Assembly: GCF_002775205.1 (NCBI RefSeq)
Contig: NC_036456.1
Coordinates: forward strand, 10,257,463 to 10,321,462
DNA from: Xiphophorus maculatus
Taxonomy: Eukaryota; Chordata; Actinopteri; Cyprinodontiformes; Poeciliidae
DNA: 64,000 nucleotides
Reading direction: 5' to 3'
The position numbers and the translations under genes were made by a program. Under the pieces are notes generated by a model that was not told where the DNA came from, ran no database searches, and saw nothing but the letters and a program-made list of their open reading frames with translations. Below are positions 1 to 27,635 of the stretch, piece by piece. Numbering within the stretch: the stretch's first letter is position 1; each line of letters opens with the position of its first letter.

Positions 1-139
1 GATTGACAGGAATAATGAGTTTAAAACTTTAGTTTTGTTTGAACTCAACACTTACAGTTCGACTCCAAATGATCCAATTTTATTCGTTAAAAGTTTCAAC
101 GGTAGCCTTCCTCGCGCCAACTTTCCAAACTGAGCGTCT

Positions 140-240
140 TGACGTTTTGCGTCATACGTAAAAGGCTGACCTGCTTATTCAACCAATCACAGTTGCGTGG
201 GGGGAGCTCGTCTTCCGCCCACTGCTGCAAATAAATACAG
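140..240 (+). promoter_or_regulatory. Putative promoter of ptgr1 copy 1
   Basis: A CRE/ATF-like stretch CGTCATACGTAA lies at 150-161, a CCAAT box at 183-187 and an A/T-rich TATA-like stretch (AAATAAATA) at about 229-237. A non-coding first exon follows and ends at 315, before GTAAGT. The CRE-like and CCAAT motifs recur with the same 33-base spacing upstream of the second copy, which supports function. The factors that bind are inference. Confidence 0.5.
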
Positions 241-505
241 CTACTAACTGACTTAACTCACAACCTCTGCTTATTTAGCAGCACTTCTGTGAGACTATAT
301 CTACTAATACTACTGGTAAGTCTGTAAAAACACTAAAACAAGTACAGCGAAGTGTTTTTGTTTTTGCACCTATCTCAGTTTTTATTCTGTTAACTGAACA
401 CGATTTTTATAATTCTTTTGAGTTTTTCATTTTTAACCAGGCAATAAATTACAACTACTTTCCTGTGATCCTGCCTGTTTGATCTCTCTCCGCAGCCCTG
501 AGTAA

Positions 506-5713
<5,208 letters not shown>

Positions 5714-5795
5714 TGCCTCACCAAGGGAGTGACCTTCTTACAGAACACACGCGCAGTTTGACAGAGCAATAATAATTATTTATGATTACCCCAGG

Positions 5796-5963
5796 AATAA
5801 AATAACTACAAACATCAGGCTATTAGTCATTAATTATTTTTAAAATGTGAAAAATCTTCTTATATTCTTGTGCCTTTATGTGCAGTGTGAATGTTATGTC
5901 GCTGCACTGACATAATAATTACTCAATATGTATTCACTGTGAGGTTTTGTATTGATTAATAAA
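5796..5963 (+). terminator. Polyadenylation signals of ptgr1 copy 1
   Basis: AATAAA occurs at 5796-5801 and again at 5958-5963, 83 and 245 bases past the stop codon. The second is followed within 40 bases by a T-rich and then TGTGTGT-rich stretch, so it is the better candidate for the main cleavage site, near 5985. Confidence 0.55.
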
Positions 5964-6205
5964 TGTTTTTTTTCCAGCAGAATGTCCTGTGTGTAATAAC
6001 TTTCTTCAGTGTCTGAATTGATGTAAAATACTGTCAGGGGCAGGTGCCTGAAATATTTGCATGAGCTCAGTTACGCTTTCGTTGCCAACGGCTACCTTTT
6101 GTTTGAACAGCAAAAAGACTGCACATTTGAATTTCATTGGGTTGGGGAGATGCTGAGGATCAGGTTCAGCGAAAACGCGGGTTGTCCTTCAGGATTGATG
6201 TGGAT

Positions 6206-6448
6206 ATGAAATTAGCTCTCTCTCGGGCGTGCCGTGGTGGCGTAGGGCGTAGCGCGACCCGTATTTGGAGGCCTTGAGTCCTCGACGCGGCCGTCGCGGG
6301 TTCGACTCCTGGACCCGACGACATTTGCCGCATGTCTTCCCCCCTCTCCTTCCCTGTTTCCTGTCAGCCCACTATCACATAAGGGACACTAGAGCCCACA
6401 AAAGACCCCCTGGAGGGGTAAAAAAATAAATAAAAAAAATGAAATTAG
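6206..6448 (+). mobile_element. tRNA-derived SINE with 10-base target duplication
   Basis: The element body (6216-6438) is flanked by direct repeats ATGAAATTAG at 6206-6215 and 6439-6448. Inside are a tRNA-like head with an A-box-like region (GTGGTGGCGTAGGGCG) and a B-box-like GGTTCGACTCC at about 6299-6309, a body with GCATGTCTTCCCCC, and an A-rich AATAAATAAA tail. A second copy of the family lies at 36012-36232. Confidence 0.85.
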
Positions 6449-7430
6449 GCCTCAGGTCCAATCAGTTTTGTGCATTTGTTTTTTTCAATTACAAATTATT
6501 TTAACTCCCCTGCATTTAAACAAATACATTATAGGGGAATACTATATTTTGTCAGTACATTACTTGAAAAATAAAAATCCAAAGTGTGCAAGATTTGCTT
6601 CTGAATGCCAAAAATATTGAATTTTTTGGTATTCACATCCTTTGAAAATGGATGTGAACACCATTTTCACATCCATGTAACATTTCTTTTGTTGAAATGT
6701 TACACATAACACTCTTGTTTTGGGGTTTTCTAAAAAAAAAAAAAAAAAAAAAGTCCCAAAAATGTCAGTCACATCAGCCACTTTAAATAACTTGTTAAAT
6801 AATTACAAAAAAAGCTTTCATGTTGTCATATTGCTCTTTTGCTCCATGGTGTGGTTCTGATGGTCAACATGCCAATTGTTGCTGCTTTTAGAGGAGCAAA
6901 TGGGTCAAAAACGGGAACTCCAACTGGTCTGTTTGGGCTGCAATAGCTATTTTGTTAAACCATTCCGAACAGGCCAGTCCTGCCCACATGCATTAATGAC
7001 CCTCGGTCATCTACCACCCCAACTTTCTTGGACAACTTTTGACAGATGCTGAGCTCTGCAGATCAAAACCCCTTTAAAAGCTGTAGTTTTGGAGATTCTC
7101 TGACACAGTCATGGTCCATCTCGTACTCAACCAACTCTTACGCCTGCCTGTTCTTCCTGTTCCTTACACACCAACTTTGAGAACAATATGTTGTTTTTCT
7201 GTTTTAATAAGCACGCCCACTAACTGGTTCCATGATCAAGAGAAAATCACCGTTTTTCACTTCACCTGTCAGTAGTCATAAATGTATACCCAACCCTTTT
7301 GTATCTGTTTACTTAAACTGTGGCAATAGCTCATGTTATTGTCTGAAACAGCAAGCGACAGTCATTGTGGTTTGAACTTTAAGCTGTAACGCCTTTCAGC
7401 TTGGCTTGAAGTGGAGCTCCGTCGCAGTGC
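6449..7430. other. Spacer between the two ptgr1 copies
   Basis: Non-coding spacer. It contains a 20-base A run near 6732, and a short inverted motif near 6645-6680 built on CCATTTTCACATCCAT and its complement. No gene or clear transposon is visible. Confidence 0.5.
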
Positions 7431-7432
7431 GC

Positions 7433-7560
7433 TACGTCATACGTAAGCTGTTTGGCTAAACTTTAGACCAATCACGTTTCACGTTTCAAGCGTTTTCCCG
7501 CCCTCTCTTCTCGAGGCATTTAACATCACTTCTCTCTTCTCGAGGCATTTAACATCGCAA
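7433..7560 (+). promoter_or_regulatory. Putative promoter of ptgr1 copy 2, with direct repeat
   Basis: CGTCATACGTAA at 7435-7446 and CCAAT at 7468-7472 repeat the copy 1 promoter with identical 33-base spacing. Downstream, a 25-base unit containing TCTTCTCGAGGCATTTAAC occurs twice (7503-7527 and 7532-7556, period 29). Each unit carries an A/T core (CATTTAACATC) that might act as a weak TATA element. A non-coding first exon ends at 7680 before GTGAGT. Confidence 0.5.
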
Positions 7561-9213
7561 AGTTTCGCTGACTGGCGAAGCTTTATTTGGTGGCTACCCC
7601 ACAGTTAGATCTGACAAACTAAAGTTCTCGCGGTTTTTACTGAAAGAAACCGAAATAAGGAAGTGCAGCAGCCCGACAGAGTGAGTGTACTTCTTTCATA
7701 GGTTTTGAACTGCTTTGCTTTTATGCGTTTTGACTAAGTTAATGATATTTTAGTCTTGCTGGTCCTCCTGTTTGTTTGTTTTTGTGTGTTTTGAATACAG
7801 TAATTATACAACCACGTTCGCTTTTTATTCTCATGCAAATCGTTACACATTTGGTCGAAAACAATGGCATCTTCCTGCTTTGTTATGTTTACAGATGCTC
7901 GCCTGGATACGTGTAGGCATGTTTTGTTTCAGATTCGCTCATTTTTATTGAAGCAACAGCTGCTATCAACGGATGGTTTAATATTGAATGTAATTAACGT
8001 CAAAAGATAGAAGCAAAAGCTTCGGTACTATATTAAGATCTCTGCAAAACCATTCCTAATCTATTTACACGTTGCCTCTCAAAAGTTTGGTTTCTAATGA
8101 TTTCAGAGTGGTGGGGCGGGGGGTTTTGTTTGCTACCTTTCTATTGGTTTGTGTCCAGTCTTTGTACTTTACATTGGTAATTTATTGTCCATAAGTTTAT
8201 TGGCTTGAAGAAATAAGAACAAACGTCTTTAAAAAGTAGGCAAAGGGCATCTGAAAGTGATGTATTCATAAAACACTAGACCTAAGAGATGCATATGCTA
8301 ATAGTGCCCTGAAAATGAACTTTTTGGTCCTATGCTATGTTATTTTTCTATGCCGGAATACTAACCCTTTTTCATAGATTCAACTGAAAACATGAAATCA
8401 AACCATGAAGTAAAAATGTTCGTAGTTTTCCATTATTTGTATACAGTCTTGACTCACGTTGGAGGTTTTTTATGCCTGATGATTCATAGGTTGGAGTTTT
8501 AAGGATTTTTAAAGTGATACACTTGACGAAAAATGCCCAACAAATCTCATATAAAGCTTAGGCAGGTTGGGTACTAACTAGAGCTCACTGCTTTTTTGGA
8601 CTCTTGTGAGTTGGCTAAATAAAATGCATATCTGCAGAACCCGTGTAGGGCCCCTTTTGTAGGTCTTGGCTTTGTGGGTATTGAAAAAAGTAATTCTTGA
8701 GAAAGAAATCTAGCACCAAATCAAGAGTTATCCTCTGTCAAATATATGTTGGTGACTACGATGTACCATTATGTAACCCTAGGAAGCCCATCTGAGACCA
8801 ATTTTTGATCATTTCCTGCTGATTGGGAAGTTGCGGAAGTGCACTGCTTTCACAAAAGTAAAAGAAATATAGACCCTTATGTTGTGATTATGAGATAAGA
8901 TGTCTACTTTTTTTTTCCTTCGTTGAAAGCAATGCACTTGCGTAGGATGTGCCCAATGAAAATCTTGGAAAGACTTTTGGAAAACCTAAAGAGCTGACCA
9001 CATTTTTCTTTTTGAAGCCTGACTCTGGAATTATACTTATAGAAATCAGGTATAACTCAAAATTTTGCAGAAGTGTATAACTATATTTTCTTTATGCATT
9101 GTGATGAGGTAACTTTTATTCTTTATAGCACTAAGTGTTTCACAGCTGTGCCACATGTTCCTGCCTGTTTGATCCCAACTGACTGCTCGTTTTTTGCCTG
9201 CAGCCCTGAGTAA

Positions 9214-19058
<9,845 letters not shown>

Positions 19059-20160
19059 CCCCTTGCCAATGGGAGGCGCTGACGAGTTTACGCATGAAGA
19101 AGGCAGCGTCGATGAAGGGGGTTCGTAGTAAATAGTTAGTATAGGTTTCTTAGATATTTCTGTTAATGGGGTTATAAATGAGCTAGGGACTTTTCGTTTA
19201 GTCAAACATTCTTTGAGGAATCATTAAAGCATTAAATGTGAAACAGTGCACCAACCTGAACACTTGACAACGTGACCTTTGGGGGCTGCTGATAAGGGTG
19301 CAACCCAGAAAGGTCCCACCCATTCTTGGGGTTATGTAACTTCTGCCAAGCCTCACTTCCCTAATCGTTCTGTACTTTGCCTCACTTGCAGATAGCTGAG
19401 GTTTTCTATTGAGGGGTGAGCTAGCTGACTGTACAGTCTGTGGCTTTGGTTTTCTCCTGCTTCCTTCCTGTTTCTTGGTATACATGCATTTTATATCTAA
19501 CATAGCTAAAGTTGCATGAAAAGTATTCAGGAGACCTGAAAAATTAGTGGTTCTGGAAAAAAGAAGGAAGAATTTAAGTCAGTCCTATGCTAGACCAACA
19601 TGAAGTAGTGCTTATAATACAAATCTGAAATGTAGGGGATGCATTTGTATTGTTTTTTTCTCCGGCCATGTCTTACTAGAAACTAAACCTCCATCCTACT
19701 TTGAAGTCTTTATGACCTCTAACCGGTATCCCAGGCAACGCTAACATCACTACTTCATCCTGGTCTATCAAAAAAACTCCATTGAAAATAAATGTAGGTT
19801 TGTGGTGACTAAATGTTAGTCAGACTTCAAGAGGCATGAATACTTTTTGGAAGCTTTAGTATCTTCACACCCTTACTTTACTATAAAAGTTTACTTTTCT
19901 ACTTGTAATAGGTTTCTAATGGTGGTTATATAGACTACAAGCCTAGTCGTTTGTTGTAACGAAACACAAGAGGCACCAGAAAGTAAAGATTACTAGGATG
20001 TTATACATACTCACAACTTTCCAAATACTGTTGTTGATTTAACGTACACGGTGTATTGTACTTGTCTTTAGTATTTACTGCAAGCTTTTGTATGAAAAAA
20101 ATAAATGATTGTTTCTCTGAAATCTTTTAGGGGGAAACGAATAAAACATGTTGTATTGTT
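19059..20160 (+). other. 3' untranslated / downstream region of ptgr1 copy 2
   Basis: ATTAAA occurs at about 19224 and a canonical AATAAA at 20139-20144, followed by TTGTATTGTTGTG. The transcript may end at either site. A pair of inverted phrases (AAAAGTATTCAGG near 19519; GAATACTTTTTGG near 19838) suggests that a small repeat is embedded here. Confidence 0.35.
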
Positions 20161-21600
20161 GTGCTCTTTCTTTTGTTACTCTTAATGTTTTGTCAAGGTC
20201 ATCTTGACCTTTTCCCAGTCGCATCTCATGCTTAAAGTCATGATCCCCGAGGGCCTCCGAAGCCGGTCAGAAGATCTCGGTCAGGAAAAGAGTACTAAAG
20301 AACGTTAAAGAAAATGCATATACCATGGATCGCAGTGAAGAAGTTGTAGAGAACAAGCACTGATGCCAAGAACTGGGAGTTCCTCCAAAACTAATGAACG
20401 TCCTGGTAGAAAACTGGCCAGAATGCCTGCCAAGAGGAATAAAGCATCATAGGTTTTTCTTACAGTTGAAAGGCATAATGAATTTACTTTAAACTAAAGT
20501 TTTCTTTAAATATAGTGCCATTATATATATATATCTGTTGTAATAAGGTGCTATATAAATAAAGTAAATTAAAATTTATTCCTGAAATTGATCCAAATAA
20601 GAGCAAAGGCTATTGACCTCGGCCATGCTGAAAATATGCTTCTTCCTGTTTTAGATTGTGTGTTTTTTGTGCAACCCCGTCGTTTGTTTTTAGATCTAGA
20701 ATAGAGATTGAGAAGAAGGACGGCGCAGGGGCACGTACACGTCGTCATCTTGCGGCGTTACCATGGACGACTTGCCGCAAAACTGAGCTGCGCTGAGTCA
20801 ATCATTTACGGTAAACCAACAATTTGTCAAGTCATTATGACTTGTACCGCTGGGTTCCCGTCATTTTGCCGGCACACGACGTGGGCGGAAATTGGACACG
20901 ACACATAATCCGTTTCACATGCAAAACTACTCAAGTTCCGGCTGTACGAGAAACGTCAGTAATGTGCACGATAACGAAGAACTGCTAATAAATAAATACA
21001 ATTTCTTTATTTGATAAAGTCAGCCAATTTGATGAAAAAAGAAAGAAATGGAGAGTTTTAGCCTAGTTTTTAATTCTCTGTGGCCTATCCCGTGTCAGCG
21101 CTGAGATGGGATTTGATTGTTCGTTTCCCTTTTTAGCCGACACCACCTTTATACTAATATACTATTTAGATACAAACTCCATCACTTCTGGCTGGACCTT
21201 GCGCCGGTGAACCAGAAAGGAGCAGCCTTAGTACTGGTGCTGCTCCTTCTTACGTCTCCAAGTATATAAAACTGAATTCATTCATTTCCATTCATGTTCA
21301 TACACCATTTATAATAGTTTTCAGAATAAAAGTAATCGTACGATGATTTAATTTACAATTTTAAAAAAAAGCATAGATAGAAATCGACATAAAATGAAAA
21401 TACAATTTATTATATTACAAAGTTTCAATTTGGCTTAATTACGGCGGAAAACTGCATTTTGCATCGGTTATTGAGCTAAAGACTTTTATTTTGCCAACTG
21501 TCTAAACTGACTTCCGCTACTGCTTAGACTAGCTTGTCCGAGGCTTTAAAAGACCTGGGGACGTTCGCTGTAACGAAGGTGTTTTTCCAAACCCCGAGGC
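20161..21600. other. Spacer between ptgr1 copy 2 and txn copy 1
   Basis: No gene visible. It includes a short TATATATATATA run near 20525 and a moderately C/G-rich stretch at about 20715-20945 with several CGs. The last part (about 21480-21600) should be the promoter and start of the txn 5' UTR, with CTTTAAAAGACC near 21544 as a possible weak TATA-like element. Confidence 0.4.
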
Positions 21601-21640
21601 TAGCTATTTCCGTCGAGGCACACATCAAAAGGCAGTTATC

Positions 21641-24600
21641 ATGGTCCGGGAAGTGAAGGATTTAGTAAGTACTTATTTTGTCGGGCAGGGTCCCGATTTT
21701 ACAGCTTTAATTTCCATCATGTTTTGCCATTATTACTTTGGGGTTTAGGTAGGACAGAAACGCCTCCATGCTTTTTGCCCCGGCGCCTCTTTTACAGCCC
21801 TTGAGTTATCATGATGCTTGAGCCATTATCCGGGCCTGTCTGTTTGGAGTTCATTTAGCTACGTTTATACACGAGATCTGTAGCTGTTAATGGCTTATAA
21901 ACCCGCCACCGTGGTCCCAGCAGGCTACACGAGGCTGACTGGGTCATCGTGCGCCAGGCTGCTGTAGCCCTCGCCGCTGGTATGAAGTTGGCTTCCGATT
22001 CACAGCGCTTGAATCCCGTGGTTCGCAAAAGGGCTGCTATCTCATTGTATTCTTATTTATTTAAACATTGCGTGCCTTTGTTTTCTTTTTAATTAAATCC
22101 ACTTTAACATCGAACTAAATCGACCAGGTTCTGTATTCTTATAATGTAAATATATACGTTTAAAGTAGACAATGCTATATTAGAGGCGGCCATAGAGTTG
22201 AGTGATCAAGCTTTTACTTGTATAAATATTCTATCTAGTTATTGAAGCGGAATATAAGGGAATTTGGAGGCTACAATTAGCAGAATTAGTCCTTTACTTG
22301 GCTGCCAAACGAGAAGCCAGTTCCGCGCCGTCTTAGCCCCTAGCTGGTACACCTCCGCTGTCAACATGTGCTCACAAGTAGTGCTTGGACTGTGTGCCCG
22401 TCTGGTGTACTTGCTAGAATCATTTGTACACAAAAAGTAAATAAAGTTCAGGAGCAGACTAAACTCAAAAGTTGGGAGCTTGTGGAGCAGTTAAACGTTA
22501 GGCTACGCCGCCATTCACAGCAGGCCCAGGACGAAGGGTGGAGACACTGATGGTACTTCAACATCTGAATATTTAAAAAAAACAATGCAGCTATCCGATA
22601 TGGAGACGGTAGCAGAATTGTGACTCGATGATCTGTCTGTTTAGCACAGCATCCAACCACAACGACCCGAAAATGACGACAGTTATTAATTTCAGCGGAT
22701 GGATGGATGGATATTTTTGAATCGTGGGACTGAGCACAGTGACAAAAGATGTAGAAGAAATGTAGATCTCTACTTTTAAAAACAGGCGAAAGGCTTAAAA
22801 AAAGGGGGGGGGGGGGGGGGGGGGATCCTGAAAAATTAAAATTCTCCCCAAACTGTTGTGCCTTGCCAAACTTTATACCCTTAGCATCAGCACAGGCAAG
22901 GGCATGCCAAAAATAAGAAACAACACAACCCAAGTTTAAAAATGTTCTGTGTGTAATCTGTTTCACAGGCAGACTTTGAGTCCATCCTGAAGGGGGCTGG
23001 AAACAAGCTGGTGGTGGTGGACTTCACAGCTACGTGGTGCGGTCCCTGCAAACAAATTGGCCCACAGTTTGTTGTAAGTGGATGGGTTTTGAATCTGAGT
23101 GTTTGTTTAAATGCAAACTTTGCGTGCAGCATTAGGGCGGCCATTGTAAAGTGAAACTATGGTAGCAAGCAGCTCTGAACCAAATGTTTTGGATCATTGC
23201 CCTCAGCGGCTCAAAGGGTGTGGCATCTGTTTGGAGAGGAAGCTTGTTGCTGTGGCAACCTTTTGTTTTGCTTTTCCCCACCTTGAAGGGAAATGCTACA
23301 CAGGAATACATGACTACTTTGACTAAAGTTGATACCTTTTCATGGATAAACATGTATTTAATAACTTGTGTTGGATACCAAAATACTTTTACTTAAAAAA
23401 AAATTCTTTGCACATTTTTCATTTTTAATATTCAACTGGCTTTCTTCCAGGCACTGTCGGAGCAGGCTGAAAACAAGGACGTGGTTTTCTTGAAAGTGGA
23501 CGTAGATGAGGCTGAAGTAAGTCTCCTTTTTATTTCTTAATCATTGTTGATTTTAATATCACATCATCCAAAGTCCTTTATGAAACTAATAGTTGAAATT
23601 TAATTTAATTGAAATTTATACAAACAAATTAATTTACAAAAAAAGATTCAGGTTATCATAAAATGCCGTGTAGGAAAAATGCCTTCAATAATTAGCAGCC
23701 CTGATTTTTATTATTATTTTTTTTTAAATTTTTTTAAGGACTTGTGGTAACCCCATAAAATGTATATTTTCTTATTTTGTCAGGATGTGAGCAGTCAGTG
23801 CAAAATTTCGTGCATGCCTACATTCCACTTCTACAAGAATGGCGAGAAGGTGAGTCCAAACACTCATTTGTAAGATGTTTCTTTTCTAAAATGTGTCCTC
23901 CTCCCTATTGGAGGAACACTAGTCGTCTGTAATTTCAGAGATCAGGATCCCGAAAAGTTACAAACACGTTTTTGTTAGAATATTTGCTCTGCATGGTTCT
24001 TACATATTTGACAAGTTCAGTTTAAGAGGAGACGCATGCTGTGGGTTGGTTGGGGGAACTGTTCTGGTTTTGTTGTTTAGTCTGTTTCATCTGACCATTT
24101 TGGTGCAACAGCTTTCTACATGCATGTCCACAATGACTCTGGTGAAAAAACAATGATGGTTGGGGTTTCTCTAGAGCTCAAACTCTCAGACTGAAGTGTG
24201 ATATTATATGCTGCTCTTTAAAGTGAGACTACAGAATCATGGTCACAAGGATGAGATTTTAACTTCTTCCCCCCCCCCCCCCCTACACAGAGTAAAGATT
24301 TACTATTGAAACCATTTTAAGGCATCTGTAATTAATGTAAAATAATTCAGTTCAGCTATTGTAATTGCAGTTTGTAAATTCTCAGATACATGTTCCAAAC
24401 CCTCACAAAGAGGAATGACAAAAACTGTCGGCACTATGAATCATATTCACTCGTGGGTTAAACTTGACTTGTTTTAAATTGCATCTCATTTTATTTTATG
24501 GAGGAAGTGGAACAGACTCTGACATTAGCTTTTTGACGCCACCCAGTGGCGCGTTTGTTCGAAATGTCGCATTCATTGAAGTTACCACGTTTTTAGTTTG

Positions 24601-25026
24601 TTTTTTTTAAACCAGTTGGTCTGCGGTCACTCAGCAGGTGTGACCCCCCCTCTAGTCTTTTATTAGTGAAAAGCTGCACTATATAATAAGAACCACAGAA
24701 TCAAACACTGAGAGGCTCAAACAATAAATGAATGAGCTCTAATGGTTTGACTCTCTGGTGGCTGAAAAGCAAACCGGTTCTTTTACTGAACAAAAGAACT
24801 GGAACCAGAATAGCGCCGTCATCCAGGCTTTAGATCAGTTTGAGACGTGTTAAATGATAAAACAAGATCACGAAGTATCTTGCTTTATCATATTCCATCT
24901 CCAAATGTAGGAGACGGAATATGTCACCATTATGCGTGGTAACTCTCGTTTTCTGTGTTTCAGGTGTTCGAGTTCTCTGGAGCCAACCTGGCGACACTAA
25001 AGTCCAAACTTGAAGAGCTGAGATAG
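21641..25026 (+). CDS. txn: Thioredoxin, tandem copy 1
   Basis: Small cytosolic/nuclear dithiol oxidoreductase that reduces protein disulfides and is itself reduced by thioredoxin reductase. Exons are 21641-21664, 22969-23073, 23451-23516, 23784-23849 and 24964-25026, all joined in phase 0, giving 107 residues (human TXN has 105). The active site WCGPC has C32 and C35, with buried D26 and cis-proline P77 in SCMPTF. The extra cysteines C71 and C75 correspond to human C69 and C73; the position of human C62 is Ala64. The protein starts [12 protein letters not shown] and ends SKLEELR. Start ATG follows GTTATC. Splice sites are all GT-AG. It is followed by a second thioredoxin with the same intron positions. 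Identification as classical Trx1 type is firm. Confidence 0.95.
22804..22824 (+). repeat. Poly-G run (21 G)
   Basis: An uninterrupted run of 21 G in intron 1 of txn copy 1, able to form G-quadruplex DNA or RNA. Run length in the assembly may be unreliable. A short (GGAT)n run lies just upstream at about 22697-22712. Confidence 0.85.
24269..24283 (+). repeat. Poly-C run (15 C)
   Basis: An uninterrupted run of 15 C in intron 4 of txn copy 1; the G-rich strand is the template strand here. The remainder of this 1.1 kb intron shows nothing I can name. Confidence 0.85.
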
Positions 25027-25309
25027 ACGCTGAAATCCTGCTGACCAATCCACACACGACCACCCTACACAAAGCCTCCAGAAGAAGCTGTTACCCTCTA
25101 AACACATCTGAAAGGATTCCCTTTTAAATTTCATGTAACCATAATGTCCGCTGTCCCATTTCAGCAATAACTTATGTTCCACCGTTTATGTAATGACCCT
25201 GTGGTCCCGTTTAATTCAGTGTGTCTCGACTGTCTTTAGACTGAGCTTCAGCTAGATTCCAAAAATGACTGACTAAACATGTCTGTATGTTTCAAAAAAA
25301 GGTGGATTT

Positions 25310-25315
25310 AATAAA
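25310..25315 (+). terminator. Polyadenylation signal of txn copy 1
   Basis: AATAAA lies 283 bases after the stop codon, followed by a T-rich stretch. This gives a compact 3' UTR of about 0.3 kb. Confidence 0.6.
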
Positions 25316-25339
25316 CAGTGAATCCAAAAAGATTTTTTT

Positions 25340-27530
25340 TTGCAGTTTTTCCTTTAAAGTAGAAACACTAGCTGACAGAGATGTGAACAAGACTGAATGC
25401 TACAGAGCGGTGGATTCATGCTGACGGGAAAGGAAAGTGCCTTCAAGCTTTTTTGTATGGTTTTGAACTTTTAGATTTTAAGTTGGTTTCAAAGAAGGAA
25501 ACACTAGTCCTCTAGATCATCTGTTATTTTAGTGTAGGAGACATAATTGCAAATTTAATAGAAATTGCCTATCTTTTTAATATGCAGTGCTCTGCTTAGA
25601 GGTCTTGTATTTTTTTGTTTGTTTTGTTGTTTCTGGTGTGAGGCCCTTACACCTGCTATTGCAAAATCACTATGGTCACTTAGGATTCATGAAATATATA
25701 GGTATATATAAGTATTCATATCCCTCGTAACTTTTTTACTTTGCAACCACAAATTTGTAACCAAAAATTTTTGGTAACAAAACTGAAGTAAAAGGATGTA
25801 TGGTTTAAAAATGTCTTATAAAAAAAAAGTAGAAAAGTGTCAGTACTTTTCAGTTACAGCTATAAGTCTATTTTAATTTTGTATTGTAGCTGCTGTAGGA
25901 TTAAATCAGCAAATGGGAATGTCTAATATTTAGGTCTGAGCTCTAACTAGGCTGTATAGGAATATAGGAACAAAGAATTGTATGCATGTTACATTTACAG
26001 CAGGGTAGTTAGTTATCTGAGCTAAGTAGATAACATTTACTGGGTGAAGTGGATAACATTTTCAAACGTTGATATCGAAGATATATAACTAACCAATCAA
26101 TCTATTAACCAATCAATCACCAGGCAACTCGGTTAAAACGTGTGTGTCCCCCACGCACTGGGTTTCAGACCATAATGCCCAAAACAGACATATAACTGAC
26201 CAGAAATCAGTTTTCTTATCTCTCCAGCTACTTGTAAACAATATGTGACCCGACTGAAACGAGTCGTAATCTTTGATTGGCGTGTTAAACTCGTCAGCGT
26301 AACAAAATGGACCTGAGAACCTATCAGATCAGGGGCGGTCACAAGAGTGGCCAATCAGATTGGCAGCAGTTCCCTCCTCCCCTTGGCCAACACCTTGTCA
26401 GGTAGCATACCTGTGCATACCTGTGGATGCAGCCTACTGTGGCAAGCTGTTTTATCATTTAATAGACTGGATTAGTATTTCAGATATCTGTAAATCAATT
26501 CTTCCCAGTAAAAATGAACAATTGAATTATCTACAATATGATTATTTTACAGCTTTCTTAAAGTAATTCTCCCTAGAACAAATGACATTACATTTCCCAT
26601 CCATGTGTATTGTGTTAGTAGCAAAACACATTCACAAATATGTTATCTGGAATAACCATAGATAGATGAAATTAAGTTTTTACACGGAAAGACTAATTTC
26701 AGATAGTTATGATTCAATTATTACTTGTAATGACTGTTTCTATATAGATTAAATAGGAAACATTTTACGTTTTGTGTTTCTTCTTCTCTGCAGGACCACT
26801 TCCTGTGTTAATACACAATGGTACTAGAGAAAATGGCTATTTCAAATTAGATCTGCTTAAATTAATGTTTTAGATGTTTCAGATTAATGCTTAATGTATA
26901 TACCGTCATGTACATACATGGTAAGGTTTGCCTAATCCTTTGTTAACAGTGTCCAACAAAGCATGAAAATAGAAAATTGGAAAATTTCAAACAGATGGGT
27001 TTAAATAAGTTTATACTTCTACCCACTCCTTTGAACATTCGTTATTTATTGTGTTGCTGTCGTTTTTTTGTAATTTGTAACGTTCAATGAATTTACACTT
27101 GAAATAAGACAAAACTAGCTGTGTGTGACTTTTAAAGCAAGAAATATGAACTTGTTTTAAGTCAATAAATCCTTAATATTAATGAAAAAGTTCCTGTTCC
27201 AATGACAGATTATTTCACTTATAACATGGGGAAAATGTCTTGTTAAAAATGAAATAACACCTGACCACTACCTCACCTCCTTTGGTTTTTAGGGATTTTG
27301 AGACATCTCACACTTATCTCTTGCTTGTGCAACTGTATTCATGAATAACACCTCTAGTAGTAATAATATTCATGTTAATAGCATTAATTTGTATTTTGTC
27401 TGTTAATAATACCATAATAAATTATGTTATTGCAGTCTAATATAAGAGTTCCAGAGAGGAGCTGTTGTTGATTAAATGCTAAAATAGCTTGCCATAACCT
27501 CTGAGTTTAGACACAACTTTAAGGTGTGTA
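25340..27530. other. Spacer between the two thioredoxin genes
   Basis: A/T-rich, no gene seen. About 25700-25880 (AAGTATTCATATCCC, GCAACCACAAATTTGT) resembles the dispersed DNA-transposon-like repeat also found near 4275 and 33245. About 27090-27260 (CAGATTATTTCACTTATAAC near 27205, ATGTCTTGTTA near 27234) resembles a block at 62355-62520. Nothing else is recognised. Confidence 0.4.
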
Positions 27531-27534
27531 CAAA

Positions 27535-27541
27535 TGACTCA
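27535..27541 (+). promoter_or_regulatory. Candidate AP-1 / NF-E2-type site upstream of txn copy 2
   Basis: TGACTCA within AATGACTCAGG, about 95 bases before the start codon. Thioredoxin genes are known targets of stress factors binding related motifs, so the position is suggestive, but a 7-base match is weak evidence. Confidence 0.3.
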
Positions 27542-27635
27542 GGGTTTTCTGCACTTTAAAATGTTGCTATACAGGTATTCTGTACCTTACAGCAGTCAGT
27601 TCCCAGTGGTTGCCTGGCGTCTCTGAACAGTAATC

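Noticed and set aside
6228-6310. tRNA gene suggested by A- and B-box-like sequences
   Set aside because: The sequence does not give a full cloverleaf and continues into a SINE body and A-rich tail with flanking target duplications. The same holds at 36024-36115.
22448-22966. 172-codon minus-strand ORF in txn intron 1
   Set aside because: It reads through the poly-G run as poly-Pro and has no recognisable domain; it is most likely chance.
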